DNA of 64,000 bases from Marinomonas sp. CT5 (GTDB lineage Bacteria; Pseudomonadota; Gammaproteobacteria; Pseudomonadales; Marinomonadaceae), in assembly GCF_018336975.1 (NCBI RefSeq), contig NZ_CP025572.1, forward strand, positions 4,684,162 to 4,748,161, read 5' to 3'. Below, in pieces: positions 33,518 to 43,144 of the stretch; position 1 is the stretch's first letter; each line of letters starts with the position of its first letter. A model generated the notes under the pieces. It was given only the letters and a program-made list of their open reading frames with translations, was not told the DNA's origin and searched no databases. A program made the translations under genes and the position numbers.

Positions 33518-33533
33518 TACCCCCCTAGGGGTA
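33518..33533. promoter_or_regulatory. inverted motif TACCCC-N4-GGGGTA upstream of gntR
   Basis: TACCCCCCTAGGGGTA has perfect six-base arms. It is one of three related 16-mers in the island (others at 38140 and 46410). The gap 33432-33686 otherwise holds an A/T-rich stretch, a spaced CCTATAT/ATATAGG repeat (33561 and 33587) and a terminator. Confidence 0.65.
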
Positions 33534-33621
33534 GATGAGAGAAAAAAGTAAGAAAGTTCACCTATATGAATTTAATTATTTGATTTATATAGGAAAAATC
33601 ATATTAGAAGGAAAAGAGAAT

Positions 33622-33662
33622 AAAAAAATGCCATTCAAGAAAGTCTTGAATGGCATTTTTTT
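33622..33662. terminator. terminator downstream of qorB
   Basis: Nineteen-base perfect arms 33622-33640 and 33644-33662 with a three-base loop and A and T runs at both ends. It lies 25 bases beyond the qorB stop codon on the minus strand. Confidence 0.92.
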
Positions 33663-33686
33663 TAGCTATTTTTAATCGCGTTAGGC

Positions 33687-34532
33687 TTATAAGGCCGCTT
33701 TGATACTGTCTTCAATGGATGTGGTTGGGCGGCCAATTAAAGTGGATAGATCTTTACTGTTGCTGAACAAGGCACCTTGGGATGCGCCAATTTCTGAGTT
33801 AGCAAGGATGGCGGCGAAGCCTTCTGGTAAACCTGCGCCAACGAGGATTTTGGTGAATTCCGCTTCAGGAACGTTTTGATAAGCGACGGTTTTACCTGAT
33901 ACCTTGCTGATCGCTGCGGCGTATTCGCTTAACGTGAAAGCATTATCGCCAGCCAGTTCATAGACCTTGCCTGCTTGTCTGTCTTTTACCAGTACGGCCG
34001 CGGCCGCGGCAGCATAATCTGCACGTGCCGCGGTAGCCAGTTTGCCGTTTCCTGCACAGCCAACAACACCGTATTGTAATGCGGTTGCCACGCCCATTGT
34101 GTAGTTTTCCGAGTACCAGCCGTTGCGAAGTAGAACATAAGGAACACCTGATTCTGCTAATAATTTTTCTGTGGCTACGTGCTCTTGTGCCAAGATAAGT
34201 GGCGAGTTATCCGCGTTTAAAATACTGGTGTAAGCCAGCAAAGAAACACCGGCTTGTTTAGCGGCATTAATCACATTGCTGTGTTGGGTGGTGCGCTGGC
34301 CTACTTCACTGGAAGAAATCAGCAGTACTTTCTCTACATCTTGCATGGCCGCCACCAGTGATGCCATATCGTTGTAATCGGTTTGACGAACTTGAACGCC
34401 CTTTTCAGCTAGGTCTGCAACTTTCTCTGGACTACGAACCGCGGCAATAATCTGGCTTGCTGGTATTTTTTCTAAAAGTGAAGCAATGACAAGACGACCA
34501 AGTTGACCCGATGCACCTGTTACTAAAATCAT
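33687..34532 (-). CDS. qorB: NAD(P)H:quinone oxidoreductase, NmrA/QorB type
   Basis: Short-chain-like NmrA-fold protein resembling E. coli QorB (YtfG). The 281 residues begin with the nucleotide motif VTGASGQLG (residues 4-12), followed by IAAVRSPEK and the QTDYNDMASLVAAM segment. AAAGGAG precedes the ATG. It is divergent from an HxlR-type regulator, the same pair as ytfG-ytfH in E. coli, where the regulator senses quinones or electrophiles. Confidence 0.9.
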   Translation of the reverse strand: MILVTGASGQLGRLVIASLLEKIPASQIIAAVRSPEKVADLAEKGVQVRQTDYNDMASLVAAMQDVEKVLLISSSEVGQRTTQHSNVINAAKQAGVSLLAYTSILNADNSPLILAQEHVATEKLLAESGVPYVLLRNGWYSENYTMGVATALQYGVVGCAGNGKLATAARADYAAAAAAVLVKDRQAGKVYELAGDNAFTLSEYAAAISKVSGKTVAYQNVPEAEFTKILVGAGLPEGFAAILANSEIGASQGALFSNSKDLSTLIGRPTTSIEDSIKAAL

Positions 34533-34615
34533 ATTATTCTCCTTTGCGTTTTAAGTTGATAAAAGTAGAATATATCACTAACAAACTTTTAGTAAGTACG
34601 CACAAAAAGGTAAGT

Positions 34616-35029
34616 ATGGAAAATAATTTACAAGATTCTCAGAACGGTATGTCACGCTTATTTGATAAGGGCGATGTCTTTTCAGACAAATGCCCTTCTC
34701 GTGATATTTTGAAGCATGTTACGAGTCGTTGGGGAGTATTGGTTCTGTTTGCCCTAAAAGATGGACAGACACATCGCTTTAGTGAATTGCGTCGTAAGAT
34801 TGCTGGTGTGAGCGAAAAAATGCTCGCACAAACTCTGCAATCCTTGGAATTAGATGGTTTTGTTTTACGTACTTCTTATCCCGTTGTACCACCTCATGTG
34901 GAATATAGTCTGACGGCGTTAGGGGTTGAAGTGTCTGCTCGTGTCGCCAGTTTAGCGGATTGGATTGAAGACAATATTGCCGATATTTTAGCGGCTCAGT
35001 CTGAGCAAAATAATTCATTAAATGTATGA
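34616..35029 (+). CDS. HxlR-family (QorR/YtfH-like) transcriptional regulator
   Basis: The ATG at 34616 with AAGG five bases upstream gives 137 residues. The winged helix of the HxlR family includes CPSRDILKHVTSRWGVLVLF with a cysteine (Cys24 region) that may be redox-active, LRRKIAGVSEKMLAQTLQ, and VEYSLTALGVE. It probably represses qorB and itself from the 83-base gap, which contains ACTAA/TTAGT arms and a TAGTAAGTACG stretch; the operator is not proven. Confidence 0.88.
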   Translation: MENNLQDSQNGMSRLFDKGDVFSDKCPSRDILKHVTSRWGVLVLFALKDGQTHRFSELRRKIAGVSEKMLAQTLQSLELDGFVLRTSYPVVPPHVEYSLTALGVEVSARVASLADWIEDNIADILAAQSEQNNSLNV

Positions 35030-35108
35030 ATTAGAACCGTGGGAAGTCGTTCTGAGTGTGTGTATTTTAAGATTTCTATGAGAGTAAATACTTACTTTTT
35101 GCTTGAAG

Positions 35109-35140
35109 CTAAGCACACCGCTGGTAAGCGGCGTGCTTAG
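35109..35140. terminator. hairpin between convergent hxlR and puuB genes
   Basis: Thirteen-base arms (35109-35121, 35128-35140) with one mismatch and a six-base loop. No T run follows on either strand, so termination would be weak or factor-assisted. Confidence 0.5.
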
Positions 35141-35162
35141 TGGAAGTGACAGATAACTGAAC

Positions 35163-36446
35163 TTATATGCCGAATTTATCACGCATATTGTAGTACATCG
35201 CGCCTACGACTGTGTATGGTATGCGCAGTAGTCTTCCTCCTGGAAATGGGTATTGAGGCATGCTGGCGAATACATTAAAGCGCTCCATGTCCCCATCAAT
35301 TGCATCGGATAGGATTTCTCCCATCAGATGTGAGTTGGTCACACCATGACCTGAGTAGCCTTGTGCATAATAAAGGTTATCGCCAATTTTACCCACTTGT
35401 GGCATGCGCATCATGGTCAGTAGGAAGTTACCAGTCCAAGCAAAGTCTATTTTGGTGTCTTTGAGCATCGGATAGGTTTCCAACATCTTTGGCACTATGA
35501 TGGACTCAATCTTACCTGGATCACGAGCACCATAGGTTGTGCCGCCTCCATAGATAAGGCGCCCATCCCCTGATAGACGGTAGTAATCCAATACGTAGTT
35601 ACAGTCTTCAACACAACGATCTGTTGGTAACAGCTGCTTCTGCATATCCTCCGATAGTGGTTCTGTTGCGATGACTTGAGTACCGCATGGCATGGCCTTT
35701 TTCTCTATCTCTGGCAGTAAGCCAAATACATAGGCGTTACCAGCAACGACGATAGTATCTGCGACGACCGTACCTTGATTGGTGACGACTTTGCCTGGTT
35801 TGCCTTTTTCTAAGCGGATGACTTCAGAATCTTCGAATATTTGACCACCGAGTTCCTCGAATGCTTTGGCTTGTCCAAGTACCAAGTTCAATGGTTGAAT
35901 GTGTCCCCCTTTTTTATCCAACAAGCCACCAGCATAGCGATCTGAGCCGATATGATCTTGAATAGAAGAAGCCGTTAAAAGCTCTAACTCGTTATGCCCA
36001 TGACTTTCCCAAAGGGCTTTTTTAGCTTTGAGTTCTTCGAATTGTTTTTTATTACAGGCAGCAAAGACGTTGCCATGTTTTAGATCACAATCGATGTTGT
36101 ATTTTTCGATACGGTGACGAATTAACTCAGAACCAGAAAAGGCCATTTTTGCCATTTTCTGGCCAACTTCTTCGCCGTAATTTTGGAAGATGTAGTCAAT
36201 ATCACGGTTAAAGCTATTTACGATTTGACCGCCATTACGACCAGAAGCGCCAAAACCGATGCGTGAGCCTTCAACCACAATAACGCGCTTTCCTTTTTCC
36301 GCTAGGCTTAATGCGGTCGATATGCCAGTGAACCCAGCACCAACGACACAGACATCACAACGATGCTCACCCGTTAGCTGTGGACGAATGGCTTTATCAT
36401 TTGCGGAGGCCGCGTAGTATGAGTTTGCATGAGTAGGGGATGACAT
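35163..36446 (-). CDS. puuB: gamma-glutamylputrescine oxidoreductase-like FAD enzyme, copy 1
   Basis: FAD-dependent amine oxidase of the DAO fold; PuuB oxidises gamma-glutamylputrescine to gamma-glutamyl-aminobutyraldehyde. The 427 residues have the FAD fold VCVVGAGFTGISTALSLAEK near residue 32-51, GFGASGRNGGQIV, and a C-terminal AQGYSGHGVTNSHL that contacts the flavin. It lies near puuC but an intrinsic terminator separates the two. A second, clearly diverged PuuB starts at 43145, so the two may use different polyamines. Confidence 0.85.
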   Translation of the reverse strand: MSSPTHANSYYAASANDKAIRPQLTGEHRCDVCVVGAGFTGISTALSLAEKGKRVIVVEGSRIGFGASGRNGGQIVNSFNRDIDYIFQNYGEEVGQKMAKMAFSGSELIRHRIEKYNIDCDLKHGNVFAACNKKQFEELKAKKALWESHGHNELELLTASSIQDHIGSDRYAGGLLDKKGGHIQPLNLVLGQAKAFEELGGQIFEDSEVIRLEKGKPGKVVTNQGTVVADTIVVAGNAYVFGLLPEIEKKAMPCGTQVIATEPLSEDMQKQLLPTDRCVEDCNYVLDYYRLSGDGRLIYGGGTTYGARDPGKIESIIVPKMLETYPMLKDTKIDFAWTGNFLLTMMRMPQVGKIGDNLYYAQGYSGHGVTNSHLMGEILSDAIDGDMERFNVFASMPQYPFPGGRLLRIPYTVVGAMYYNMRDKFGI

Positions 36447-36501
36447 ATAGAACCTCTCCTATAGCGTGTAGACGCTTTACATTGTGCGTCTACAGTAGTG
36501 T

Positions 36502-36527
36502 AAAAAAAGTGGGGCGAATAACGCCCC
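36502..36527 (-). terminator. terminator after puuC
   Basis: Stem ggggcg/cgcccc (36511-36516, 36522-36527) with a five-base loop, followed on the minus strand by AC and seven T. It lies between puuC and puuB copy 1, so the two are not simply one transcript. A second hairpin (gtagacgc with gcgtctac, around 36467-36494) is in the puuB leader. Confidence 0.8.
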
Positions 36528-36562
36528 TATTCGACTTAAGTTATTTGAGTTCTAGGATTGGC

Positions 36563-38053
36563 TTATTTCAAACTGATCCAAGTGTTTTTAATCTCAGTGT
36601 ATTTTTCTAGTGCGTGCCATGATTTATCTCGGCCATTTCCAGACGCTTTCACGCCTCCAAATGGAACCGTTGTATCGCCATCGCCCCATGTATTCACCCA
36701 TACCATGCCGGATTCTAGTAGACGACTGACACGGTGTGCGCGGCCCAAATCATTGGTCCAAACAGAAGCGCCTAAGCCGTATTTTGAATCGTTTGCCAAC
36801 TCAATGGCTTCGGCTTCAGAATCAAATGTCATCACGGCTAAAACAGGACCAAAAATCTCTTCCTGTACGAAGCTCATAGCATGGCTTGCATCCGTAAAGA
36901 TGGTTGGTTTAGCGTAAAAACCTTGCCCTTCTTGGTAATCAGGAGCGCCGCCAAGTGCCAGAGTGGCACCGTCAGCAATGGCACTTTCGATAAAACCTGT
37001 CACGGTATCGAGCTGGGCTTTATCGACCATTGGCCCCATTTTGGTAGCCGGATCTAGTGGATCACCTGGTACATAAGCTTTGGCTGCGTCCAGTAACGCG
37101 ACCATAAACTCTTCTTTGATGCTGCTGTGAACATACAAACGAGAACAGGCTATACAGACTTCCCCTTGGTTGGTGAAGATGGCAGTCGCAGCACCTTTAG
37201 CCGCGGCTTGAATGTCCTTGCAGTCTTCAAAAACGATACAAGGTGATTTACCGCCCGCTTCTAGCCAAACGCGTTTCATATTGGATTGACCTGCATATTG
37301 CATTAATAGACCAGCAACACGACTAGAGCCGGTAAAGGCCAAGGTACCAATATCATTATGCAGCGCAAGGGCTTTCCCAGCGGTGTGACCAAAGCCTGGG
37401 AGGACGTTAAATACACCATCGGGAACCCCTGCTTGCGTTGCTAACTCGGCAATTCTGAGAGCGCTCAAAGGCGATTTCTCAGATGGTTTTAAAATAATGC
37501 TGTTGCCTGCGGCGAGAGCTGGTGCAATCTTCCACATCACCATCATTAATGGGTAGTTCCATGGCGTAATGATAGCGACAACACCCAAAGGTTCGCGGCT
37601 AATTAGCGCTAAATTGTCTGGGTTTGTGGGCGCAATTTCACCGTACAATTTGTCAATGCACTCCGCTGACCAGCGTAAGCTATCGATGGAGTCTGGTACG
37701 TCAATGGCAACCATTTCTGATATCGACTTACCCATATCTAAGGTATCGATCAGGGCTAGTTCATCTTGGTGCTCTTCGAGCAAATCGGCCCATTTTTGTA
37801 GGATACGTTTGCGTTTGTTTGGCGCCATGTTTGACCAAACACCGCTTTTAAATGCTTTTTTGGCTGCAGCGGTAGCAAGGTTTACATCGGCTTCATCGCA
37901 GCTAGCGACTTTGGCTAATAAAGATTCATCCGTTGGATTGATGCAATCGAACGTTTCGCCGCTTTGTGCTGGCGTGAACGCACCGTTAATATATGCGTCG
38001 GAATGTAGGGTAATTGTGTTACGAAGGGCTTGCCATTCTTGGTAAGTTTTCAT
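36563..38053 (-). CDS. puuC: gamma-glutamyl-gamma-aminobutyraldehyde dehydrogenase
   Basis: NAD(P)-dependent aldehyde dehydrogenase that makes gamma-glutamyl-GABA. The ATG at 38053 with AAGGAA upstream gives 496 residues, the E. coli PuuC length; the longer frame adds ten codons over that site. Catalytic Cys300 lies in FTNQGEVCIAC and the general base Glu265 in WLEAGGKSP. The NAD segment is ITPWNYPLMMVMWKIAPALA. It is divergent from aguB, sharing the regulatory gap with the motif at 38140. It may also oxidise other amino aldehydes. Confidence 0.9.
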   Translation of the reverse strand: MKTYQEWQALRNTITLHSDAYINGAFTPAQSGETFDCINPTDESLLAKVASCDEADVNLATAAAKKAFKSGVWSNMAPNKRKRILQKWADLLEEHQDELALIDTLDMGKSISEMVAIDVPDSIDSLRWSAECIDKLYGEIAPTNPDNLALISREPLGVVAIITPWNYPLMMVMWKIAPALAAGNSIILKPSEKSPLSALRIAELATQAGVPDGVFNVLPGFGHTAGKALALHNDIGTLAFTGSSRVAGLLMQYAGQSNMKRVWLEAGGKSPCIVFEDCKDIQAAAKGAATAIFTNQGEVCIACSRLYVHSSIKEEFMVALLDAAKAYVPGDPLDPATKMGPMVDKAQLDTVTGFIESAIADGATLALGGAPDYQEGQGFYAKPTIFTDASHAMSFVQEEIFGPVLAVMTFDSEAEAIELANDSKYGLGASVWTNDLGRAHRVSRLLESGMVWVNTWGDGDTTVPFGGVKASGNGRDKSWHALEKYTEIKNTWISLK

Positions 38054-38139
38054 ACGTAATTCCTTTCTTTGGCGTTCAATCAAAACGCTGAATAAGATTG
38101 CTTTGAATCTAAACTAACAGTCAGTGTTCTTTCACACCA

Positions 38140-38155
38140 TATCCCCGTGGGGGTA
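38140..38155. promoter_or_regulatory. inverted motif in the puuC/aguB divergent promoter
   Basis: TATCCCCGTGGGGGTA matches TACCCC-N4-GGGGTA with one mismatch in the left arm, and the symmetry extends outward (ATAT...ATAT). It sits 87 bases before the puuC ATG and 129 before aguB, so one bound protein could serve both. Confidence 0.65.
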
Positions 38156-38283
38156 TATCGTAATCTTGCGACTTGTATAAGATGTCAAAATGGCTTGCTA
38201 ACATCGTTTAGTAATGCAAAGTAGTAAGTAGTATAAAAGAATGAAAAAATCCTCAGCAAAATATCACTTGGAGAATTCAAATT

Positions 38284-39162
38284 ATGTCTAAGGTAACCGT
38301 TGCCGCTACGCAAATGCATTGCACGTGGAATCAAAAAGAAAACCTTGATCGTGCTGAAAAATTAATACGTTCGGCGGCTGCAAAAGGCGCCCAAGTTATT
38401 CTGATTCAAGAACTGTTTGAAACGCCCTACTTTTGCATTGAGATCCACGAACCGTACCACGATTTGGCCACTACATTAGATGAAAATGCGGCGTTTAAAC
38501 GCTTTCAAGAATTGGCTACGGAGCTGAATGTCGTATTGCCATTCAGTTGGTTTGAGAAAGCGGGACAAGTACGTTTTAACTCGGTTGCCATGATAGATGC
38601 TGGTGGTGAATTGCTTGGCGTTTACCGTAAAACACACATTCCAGATAGTGATGGTTATTTGGAAAAATATTATTTCAGCCCTGGTGATACCGGTTTTAAA
38701 GTTTGGAGCACCAAGTTTGGTCGCATTGGTGTGGGGATTTGTTGGGATCAGTGGTTCCCAGAAACCGCTCGTTCCATGGCGTTAATGGGTGCGGATATAC
38801 TGCTTTTCCCAACGGCCATTGGTTCCGAGCCGAGCCAGTCAGATTTAGACAGTATGCCTCATTGGACGAATACCATGCGTGGTCATGCCGCCGCGAATCA
38901 GATCCCTGTGATCGCGTCCAATCGTATTGGTACAGAGCAAGCACAACATCGTGACTTGGAACTGACCTTCTACGGTTCTTCCTTTATTTGTGACGACTGC
39001 GGTGAACTGATCGAACAAGCAGACCGTGAGAGTGAAGCGATTCTTGTGCATACGTTTGATTTGGACAAAGTGCGTACTCAGCGTAAAGCATGGGGACTGT
39101 TCCGCGACCGTCGTCCAGAACATTATGGCGTTATCAATACACTGGATGGCCAAGTAAAATAG
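38284..39162 (+). CDS. aguB: N-carbamoylputrescine amidase
   Basis: Nitrilase-superfamily enzyme that hydrolyses N-carbamoylputrescine to putrescine, CO2 and ammonia. The 292 residues contain the catalytic triad Glu43 (LIQELFETPYF), Lys116 (YRKTHIPD) and Cys153 (GICWDQWFPE). Length and motifs match bacterial AguB closely. Its stop codon lies inside the ribosome binding site of aguA (TAGGAGG), so the two are translated together. Confidence 0.95.
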   Translation: MSKVTVAATQMHCTWNQKENLDRAEKLIRSAAAKGAQVILIQELFETPYFCIEIHEPYHDLATTLDENAAFKRFQELATELNVVLPFSWFEKAGQVRFNSVAMIDAGGELLGVYRKTHIPDSDGYLEKYYFSPGDTGFKVWSTKFGRIGVGICWDQWFPETARSMALMGADILLFPTAIGSEPSQSDLDSMPHWTNTMRGHAAANQIPVIASNRIGTEQAQHRDLELTFYGSSFICDDCGELIEQADRESEAILVHTFDLDKVRTQRKAWGLFRDRRPEHYGVINTLDGQVK

Positions 39163-39170
39163 GAGGTTTC

Positions 39171-40247
39171 ATGTTAACCACTCCAAAAGCAGATCAATTT
39201 TGGATGCCGGGCGAACACAGTCCACAGAGTGCGGTTTGGCTTGCTTGGCCAACGCGTCCAGATAATTGGCGCGATAACGGCTTGCCAGCACAAGCGGCTT
39301 TTGCGCACTTTATTGAGCGTCTAGCGGGTTACGTCACCGTAAAATTGGCGGTCTTGCCTGAATACGAAGCTCAAGCGCGAAGCATGTTACCGAGTGCTGT
39401 TGAGATTATTCCAATGGCTTATGATGATGCATGGATGCGCGACATAGGGCCAACCATGGTGATCAATGAGGCGGGCGAGAAGCGTGCCGTCAACTGGCAG
39501 TTTAATGCTTGGGGTGGTGAGCTAGATGGCTTGTACGATGATTGGTCGAATGACGAATTGGTCGCCAAGTTAGTTGCAGCCAATGAAGGCGTTGAATGTT
39601 ATGACGCGCCTTTTATTTTGGAAGGTGGTTCTATTCACAGCGACGGTGAAGGCACGCTTTACACCACGGAAGAATGTTTGCTGCATCCTAGTCGTAACCC
39701 AGATTTAAGCCGAAAACAGATTGAGTCTTTGCTGAAAGACTTTTTATCCGTTGAAAAAATTATTTGGCTACCTTTGGGCGTGTTCAACGACGAAACCAAT
39801 GGGCATATCGATAACATTTTACATGTTGTGCGGCCTGGGGAAGTTTTGCTCGCTGTGTGTGACGATGAAAATGATCCGCAATATGCCATTAGTCAGCAAG
39901 CGTTGAAAGTGCTGGAAGAGGCCCGCGATGCTCGCGGACGTAAGATCATTGTTCACGCTTTGCCTATACCTGGTCCTTTGTACATGACGGAAGAAGAGTC
40001 TTCAGGATTAGTGCAACCAGAACGTATGGAACGCGGCGCAAATGATCGTTTAGCTGGCTCTTACGCGAATTGCTTGATTTGTAACGGGGCGGTATTTTAT
40101 CCGTTATTGGATGAAAAAAGGGATACACAAGCTCACGCTATTTTGCAGGCGGCGTTTCCTAAACACGAGATCATCGGCATCCCTGCTCGAGATATCTTAC
40201 TCGGCGGCGGTAATCTTCACTGTATTACACAGCAAATACCAGCTTAA
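39171..40247 (+). CDS. aguA: agmatine deiminase
   Basis: Guanidino-group-modifying enzyme that converts agmatine to N-carbamoylputrescine. The ATG at 39171 follows a near-perfect AGGAGG. The 358 residues start MLTTPKADQFWMPGEHSPQ, the usual AguA start, and include WMRDIGPTMV and, near the C-terminus, the nucleophile Cys351 in GGGNLHCITQQIP. With aguB it forms a two-gene agmatine-to-putrescine operon closed by a terminator. Confidence 0.96.
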   Translation: MLTTPKADQFWMPGEHSPQSAVWLAWPTRPDNWRDNGLPAQAAFAHFIERLAGYVTVKLAVLPEYEAQARSMLPSAVEIIPMAYDDAWMRDIGPTMVINEAGEKRAVNWQFNAWGGELDGLYDDWSNDELVAKLVAANEGVECYDAPFILEGGSIHSDGEGTLYTTEECLLHPSRNPDLSRKQIESLLKDFLSVEKIIWLPLGVFNDETNGHIDNILHVVRPGEVLLAVCDDENDPQYAISQQALKVLEEARDARGRKIIVHALPIPGPLYMTEEESSGLVQPERMERGANDRLAGSYANCLICNGAVFYPLLDEKRDTQAHAILQAAFPKHEIIGIPARDILLGGGNLHCITQQIPA

Positions 40248-40276
40248 TTTCTCTTTTTAATAGAGCGTGAATAAAA

Positions 40277-40310
40277 ATGCCTAGCGACTCATATCGCTAG
40301 GCATTTTTTT
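40277..40310 (+). terminator. terminator after aguA
   Basis: Eleven-base perfect arms 40277-40287 and 40294-40304, six-base loop, T run to 40310 and an A run before. It separates aguBA from convergent potF and can act on both. Confidence 0.92.
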
Positions 40311-40341
40311 ATCATGGTATGAATCTGTGGGATTGCTCAGA

Positions 40342-41463
40342 TTAATGTCCGGTTTTAATGTCCGTCCATAAACGCACCATTAAGCGCTCGATTTTTAACC
40401 CTCGTACTTTTTGGGCGAACAATTTCTTTTTCACCTCAGCGCTTGGGTAGATGCCTTCATTACTAGAAATATCTGGGTCTTGCAGTTCCATTGCATCCAA
40501 GTTGGGGTTGGCGTAGGCCACATAGTTGGAAATATCCGCGATGATTTCAGGACGTAATAAGAAATTAATAAATTGATAAGCGGCGGCTTTATTGTTGGCA
40601 TCTTTTGGTATAGCTAGCATATCAAACCAGATTTGTGTGCCCTCTTTGGGAATGCTGTATTCGATATTGATACCATTACCGGCTTCAATTGCACGATCTT
40701 GTGCTTGAATCACATCGCCCGACCAACCAATGGCCACACAGATGTCGCCATTGGCCAAGGCGCTAATGTATTGCGAAGAATGGAATTGGCTAATATAAGG
40801 TCGTACACTTTTAAGCAATGTCACGGCTTCACTGTCTAAAGCATAGTCTTGTGGGTTGCGGCTGTTTGGGTTTTTGCCTAAATAATTGAGAGTTAGTGGG
40901 TACAGTTCATCTGGAGAGTCTAAAAACATAACACCACATTTTTGCAGTTTTTCCATGTTTTCTGGTTTAAATACCAAATCCCAGCTGTTTACTGGCGCAT
41001 CGTCACCCAGTACTTCTTTGACTTTATCGACATTGTAGCCAATTCCTGTGGTACCCCATAAATAAGGTACGCCATATTGGTTACCTGGGTCGACGGCTTC
41101 AAGGAAAGACATGAGTTCTGGATCCAGGTGTTTAAGATTGGGCAACTTATCTTTATCCAGCTTACTAAATACTCCGGCTTTGATTTGACGGCCCATGAAG
41201 GACGCCGTCGGAACCACTAAATCATACCCTGAGTTGCCTGCCAGCAGTTTGGCTTCTAAAACTTCGTTGCTGTCAAAAACGTCTTGTATAACTTCTATTC
41301 CTGTTTTGGCTTCAAAGCGCTCTATTGTGTCTTCAGCCATGTAATCCGACCAGTTGAAAAATTTAAGTGTTTCGGCTACTGCGGGGGTCGCCATTACACC
41401 TAGAGCGCACGCCATGCCGGCAATGGGAAGTGCTTTGAGGATCTTACGATTCTTTTGTGTCAT
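40342..41463 (-). CDS. potF: putrescine/spermidine periplasmic binding protein, copy 1
   Basis: Family 1 polyamine-binding protein of 373 residues. The signal peptide ends near residue 30 (GVMATPAVAETL). The mature part starts with LKFFNWSDYMAEDTIERF and holds DVFDSNEVLEAKLLAG and GVPYLWGTTGIGYN, typical of PotF. It lies 87 bases after puuA copy 1 on the same strand and has no permease or ATPase genes of its own; it may feed the PotGHI importer at 49.2-52.1 kb. Confidence 0.92.
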   Translation of the reverse strand: MTQKNRKILKALPIAGMACALGVMATPAVAETLKFFNWSDYMAEDTIERFEAKTGIEVIQDVFDSNEVLEAKLLAGNSGYDLVVPTASFMGRQIKAGVFSKLDKDKLPNLKHLDPELMSFLEAVDPGNQYGVPYLWGTTGIGYNVDKVKEVLGDDAPVNSWDLVFKPENMEKLQKCGVMFLDSPDELYPLTLNYLGKNPNSRNPQDYALDSEAVTLLKSVRPYISQFHSSQYISALANGDICVAIGWSGDVIQAQDRAIEAGNGINIEYSIPKEGTQIWFDMLAIPKDANNKAAAYQFINFLLRPEIIADISNYVAYANPNLDAMELQDPDISSNEGIYPSAEVKKKLFAQKVRGLKIERLMVRLWTDIKTGH

Positions 41464-41550
41464 GATTTAGTTCCTTTAATGATGAAGTCATTAGAGCCAC
41501 GCAAGGCTTTTTTATCCTTGTCGTGGCGGCGTAAAGCAGATTAACAATGG

Positions 41551-42894
41551 TTACACGTTCAACAATAGATGCTCTCGCTCCCACGAACTGATCACGCGGT
41601 TAAAAGTTTCGAACTCACTGCGTTTCACTCCCATGTAAGCGGCCACAAAATCTTTCCCTAAAATATCGCACAGTGGCTCACATTCTTCCAACAGGCGTAA
41701 GCCCTCTTCAAGTGTTCGAGCTATTTCTACATCTGGATATTCCGATGGTGTTACTTCTGCTTTGACCGGTTCTGTTGGTTGAAGCTTTTGTTTCATACCT
41801 AAGTAGCCACAGGCCAATGTCGCCGCAATAGCGAGATAGGGGTTACAGTCGGCTCCCGGAAAGCGGTTTTCTATTCGTGTTGCTTGAGGTGGTGCAAAAG
41901 GGATACGTAAACCTGCTGTGCGGTTATCAAATCCCCAGTTCATATTAATGGGAGCCGCCATTTCAGGTGAGAAGCGTCGATAGGAGTTGACGTTTGGCGC
42001 AAAGAAGGAGATCGCATTTGGTGTGTACTGTTGCAAGCCGCCTAAATAGTGGAAAAACAGATCGCTGGGTTGGCCATTATCATCAAAGACGTTTTTGCCT
42101 GTTTTGGTATCGACTAAGCTCTGATGGATATGCATGGAGCTACCAGGCTCGTTTTTCATCGGTTTTGCCATAAAGGTCGCATAAACACCATGTTTTAGGG
42201 CGGCTTCACGTAAGGTGCGCTTAAACACAAAGACCTGATCGGCCAGATCAAGCGGGTCACCGTGAATAAAGTTGATTTCCATTTGTGCGGCGCCGGATTC
42301 ATGAATCAATGTGTCGACATCCAAATTTTGGGCTTCGCAATAGCTGTAAAGGGTATCTATGATGGTGTTGAATTCATTAACGGCATCAATACTGTAGGAA
42401 CGACGCGAGGTTTCTCGTTTACCAGAACGACCCACTGCTGGCTTGAGTTCGTAGTCAGGGTCTGTGTTGGGGTGGATAAGATAGAACTCTACTTCGGGCG
42501 CAATGATTGGGCTTAGCCCTTCTTTTTCATAGAGGGATAAAATATTACGTAAGATGGTACGACTTGCTAATGGGTGCAAATTGCCATCTGTGGTGTAGCA
42601 ATCATTAATCACCTGAGCGGTCGGTTCGTCCGCCCATGGCACCATGCGCAAGGTATTGGCGTCTGGTTTGAGGATCATGTCGCGATCACTGGAGTCGATA
42701 ATGTCATAGTGATTATCGGCCCAATCACCGGTGACACTTTGAACGAGTACCGTTTCTGGGATTCGTCCAGTCTTCTCGGCAAGAAACTTAAAGGTAGGAT
42801 AAAACTTACCTCGTGCATTCCCTGTTAGGTCTGCTAATGTCGACTCGACTTCCGTAATGCCATGCTCTTTTAAAAAAGATTCAAACTCTGTCAT
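41551..42894 (-). CDS. puuA: gamma-glutamylputrescine synthetase (glutamine synthetase family), copy 1
   Basis: ATP-dependent ligase joining glutamate to putrescine, the entry step of the Puu pathway. The 447 residues have the glutamine synthetase fold, with metal ligands in PEVEFYLI and AAQMEINFIHGD, and the adenine/phosphate region NSYRRFSPEMAAPINMNWG. Shorter than true GlnA and lacking the adenylylation-site tyrosine context, it belongs to the PuuA-like class. It is co-oriented with potF copy 1. A second PuuA is at 46584. Confidence 0.9.
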   Translation of the reverse strand: MTEFESFLKEHGITEVESTLADLTGNARGKFYPTFKFLAEKTGRIPETVLVQSVTGDWADNHYDIIDSSDRDMILKPDANTLRMVPWADEPTAQVINDCYTTDGNLHPLASRTILRNILSLYEKEGLSPIIAPEVEFYLIHPNTDPDYELKPAVGRSGKRETSRRSYSIDAVNEFNTIIDTLYSYCEAQNLDVDTLIHESGAAQMEINFIHGDPLDLADQVFVFKRTLREAALKHGVYATFMAKPMKNEPGSSMHIHQSLVDTKTGKNVFDDNGQPSDLFFHYLGGLQQYTPNAISFFAPNVNSYRRFSPEMAAPINMNWGFDNRTAGLRIPFAPPQATRIENRFPGADCNPYLAIAATLACGYLGMKQKLQPTEPVKAEVTPSEYPDVEIARTLEEGLRLLEECEPLCDILGKDFVAAYMGVKRSEFETFNRVISSWEREHLLLNV

Positions 42895-43003
42895 AACTCA
42901 CCTTAACTTTGGCTACTTAACGAATATTTCTGATCAGTATACTTACATTGATTTGAATTATTGGGCCCTAGTTAGGAGGATGATACTTCACAACAACCCG
43001 AAC

Positions 43004-43113
43004 AATGATTCGGTTTCAACATTATTTTAGTTTGATTTTTAAATCAACACCTTGTTTAAAAATAAGTTCAAATTACAATTGACACAAATATATAATCGAT
43101 CAATCATTCGGTT
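43004..43113 (+). promoter_or_regulatory. direct repeats and promoter elements upstream of puuB copy 2
   Basis: Two 12-mers, AATGATTCGGTT (43004-43015) and AATCATTCGGTT (43102-43113), differ at one base and are 98 bases apart. A perfect TATAAT lies at 43091-43096, placing the second repeat at the predicted start of transcription. A TTGACA at 43079 is too close to that -10 to pair with it. Binding protein unknown; the TetR gene downstream is one candidate. Confidence 0.4.
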
Positions 43114-43144
43114 ATTGAGCTTTTTGACTATACAGGAGTGCCCA

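Noticed and set aside
38317..38332. CACGTG palindrome in aguB as a parS site
   Set aside because: CATTGCACGTGGAATC matches the parS pattern at only 12 of 16 bases and lies in ordinary aguB codons.
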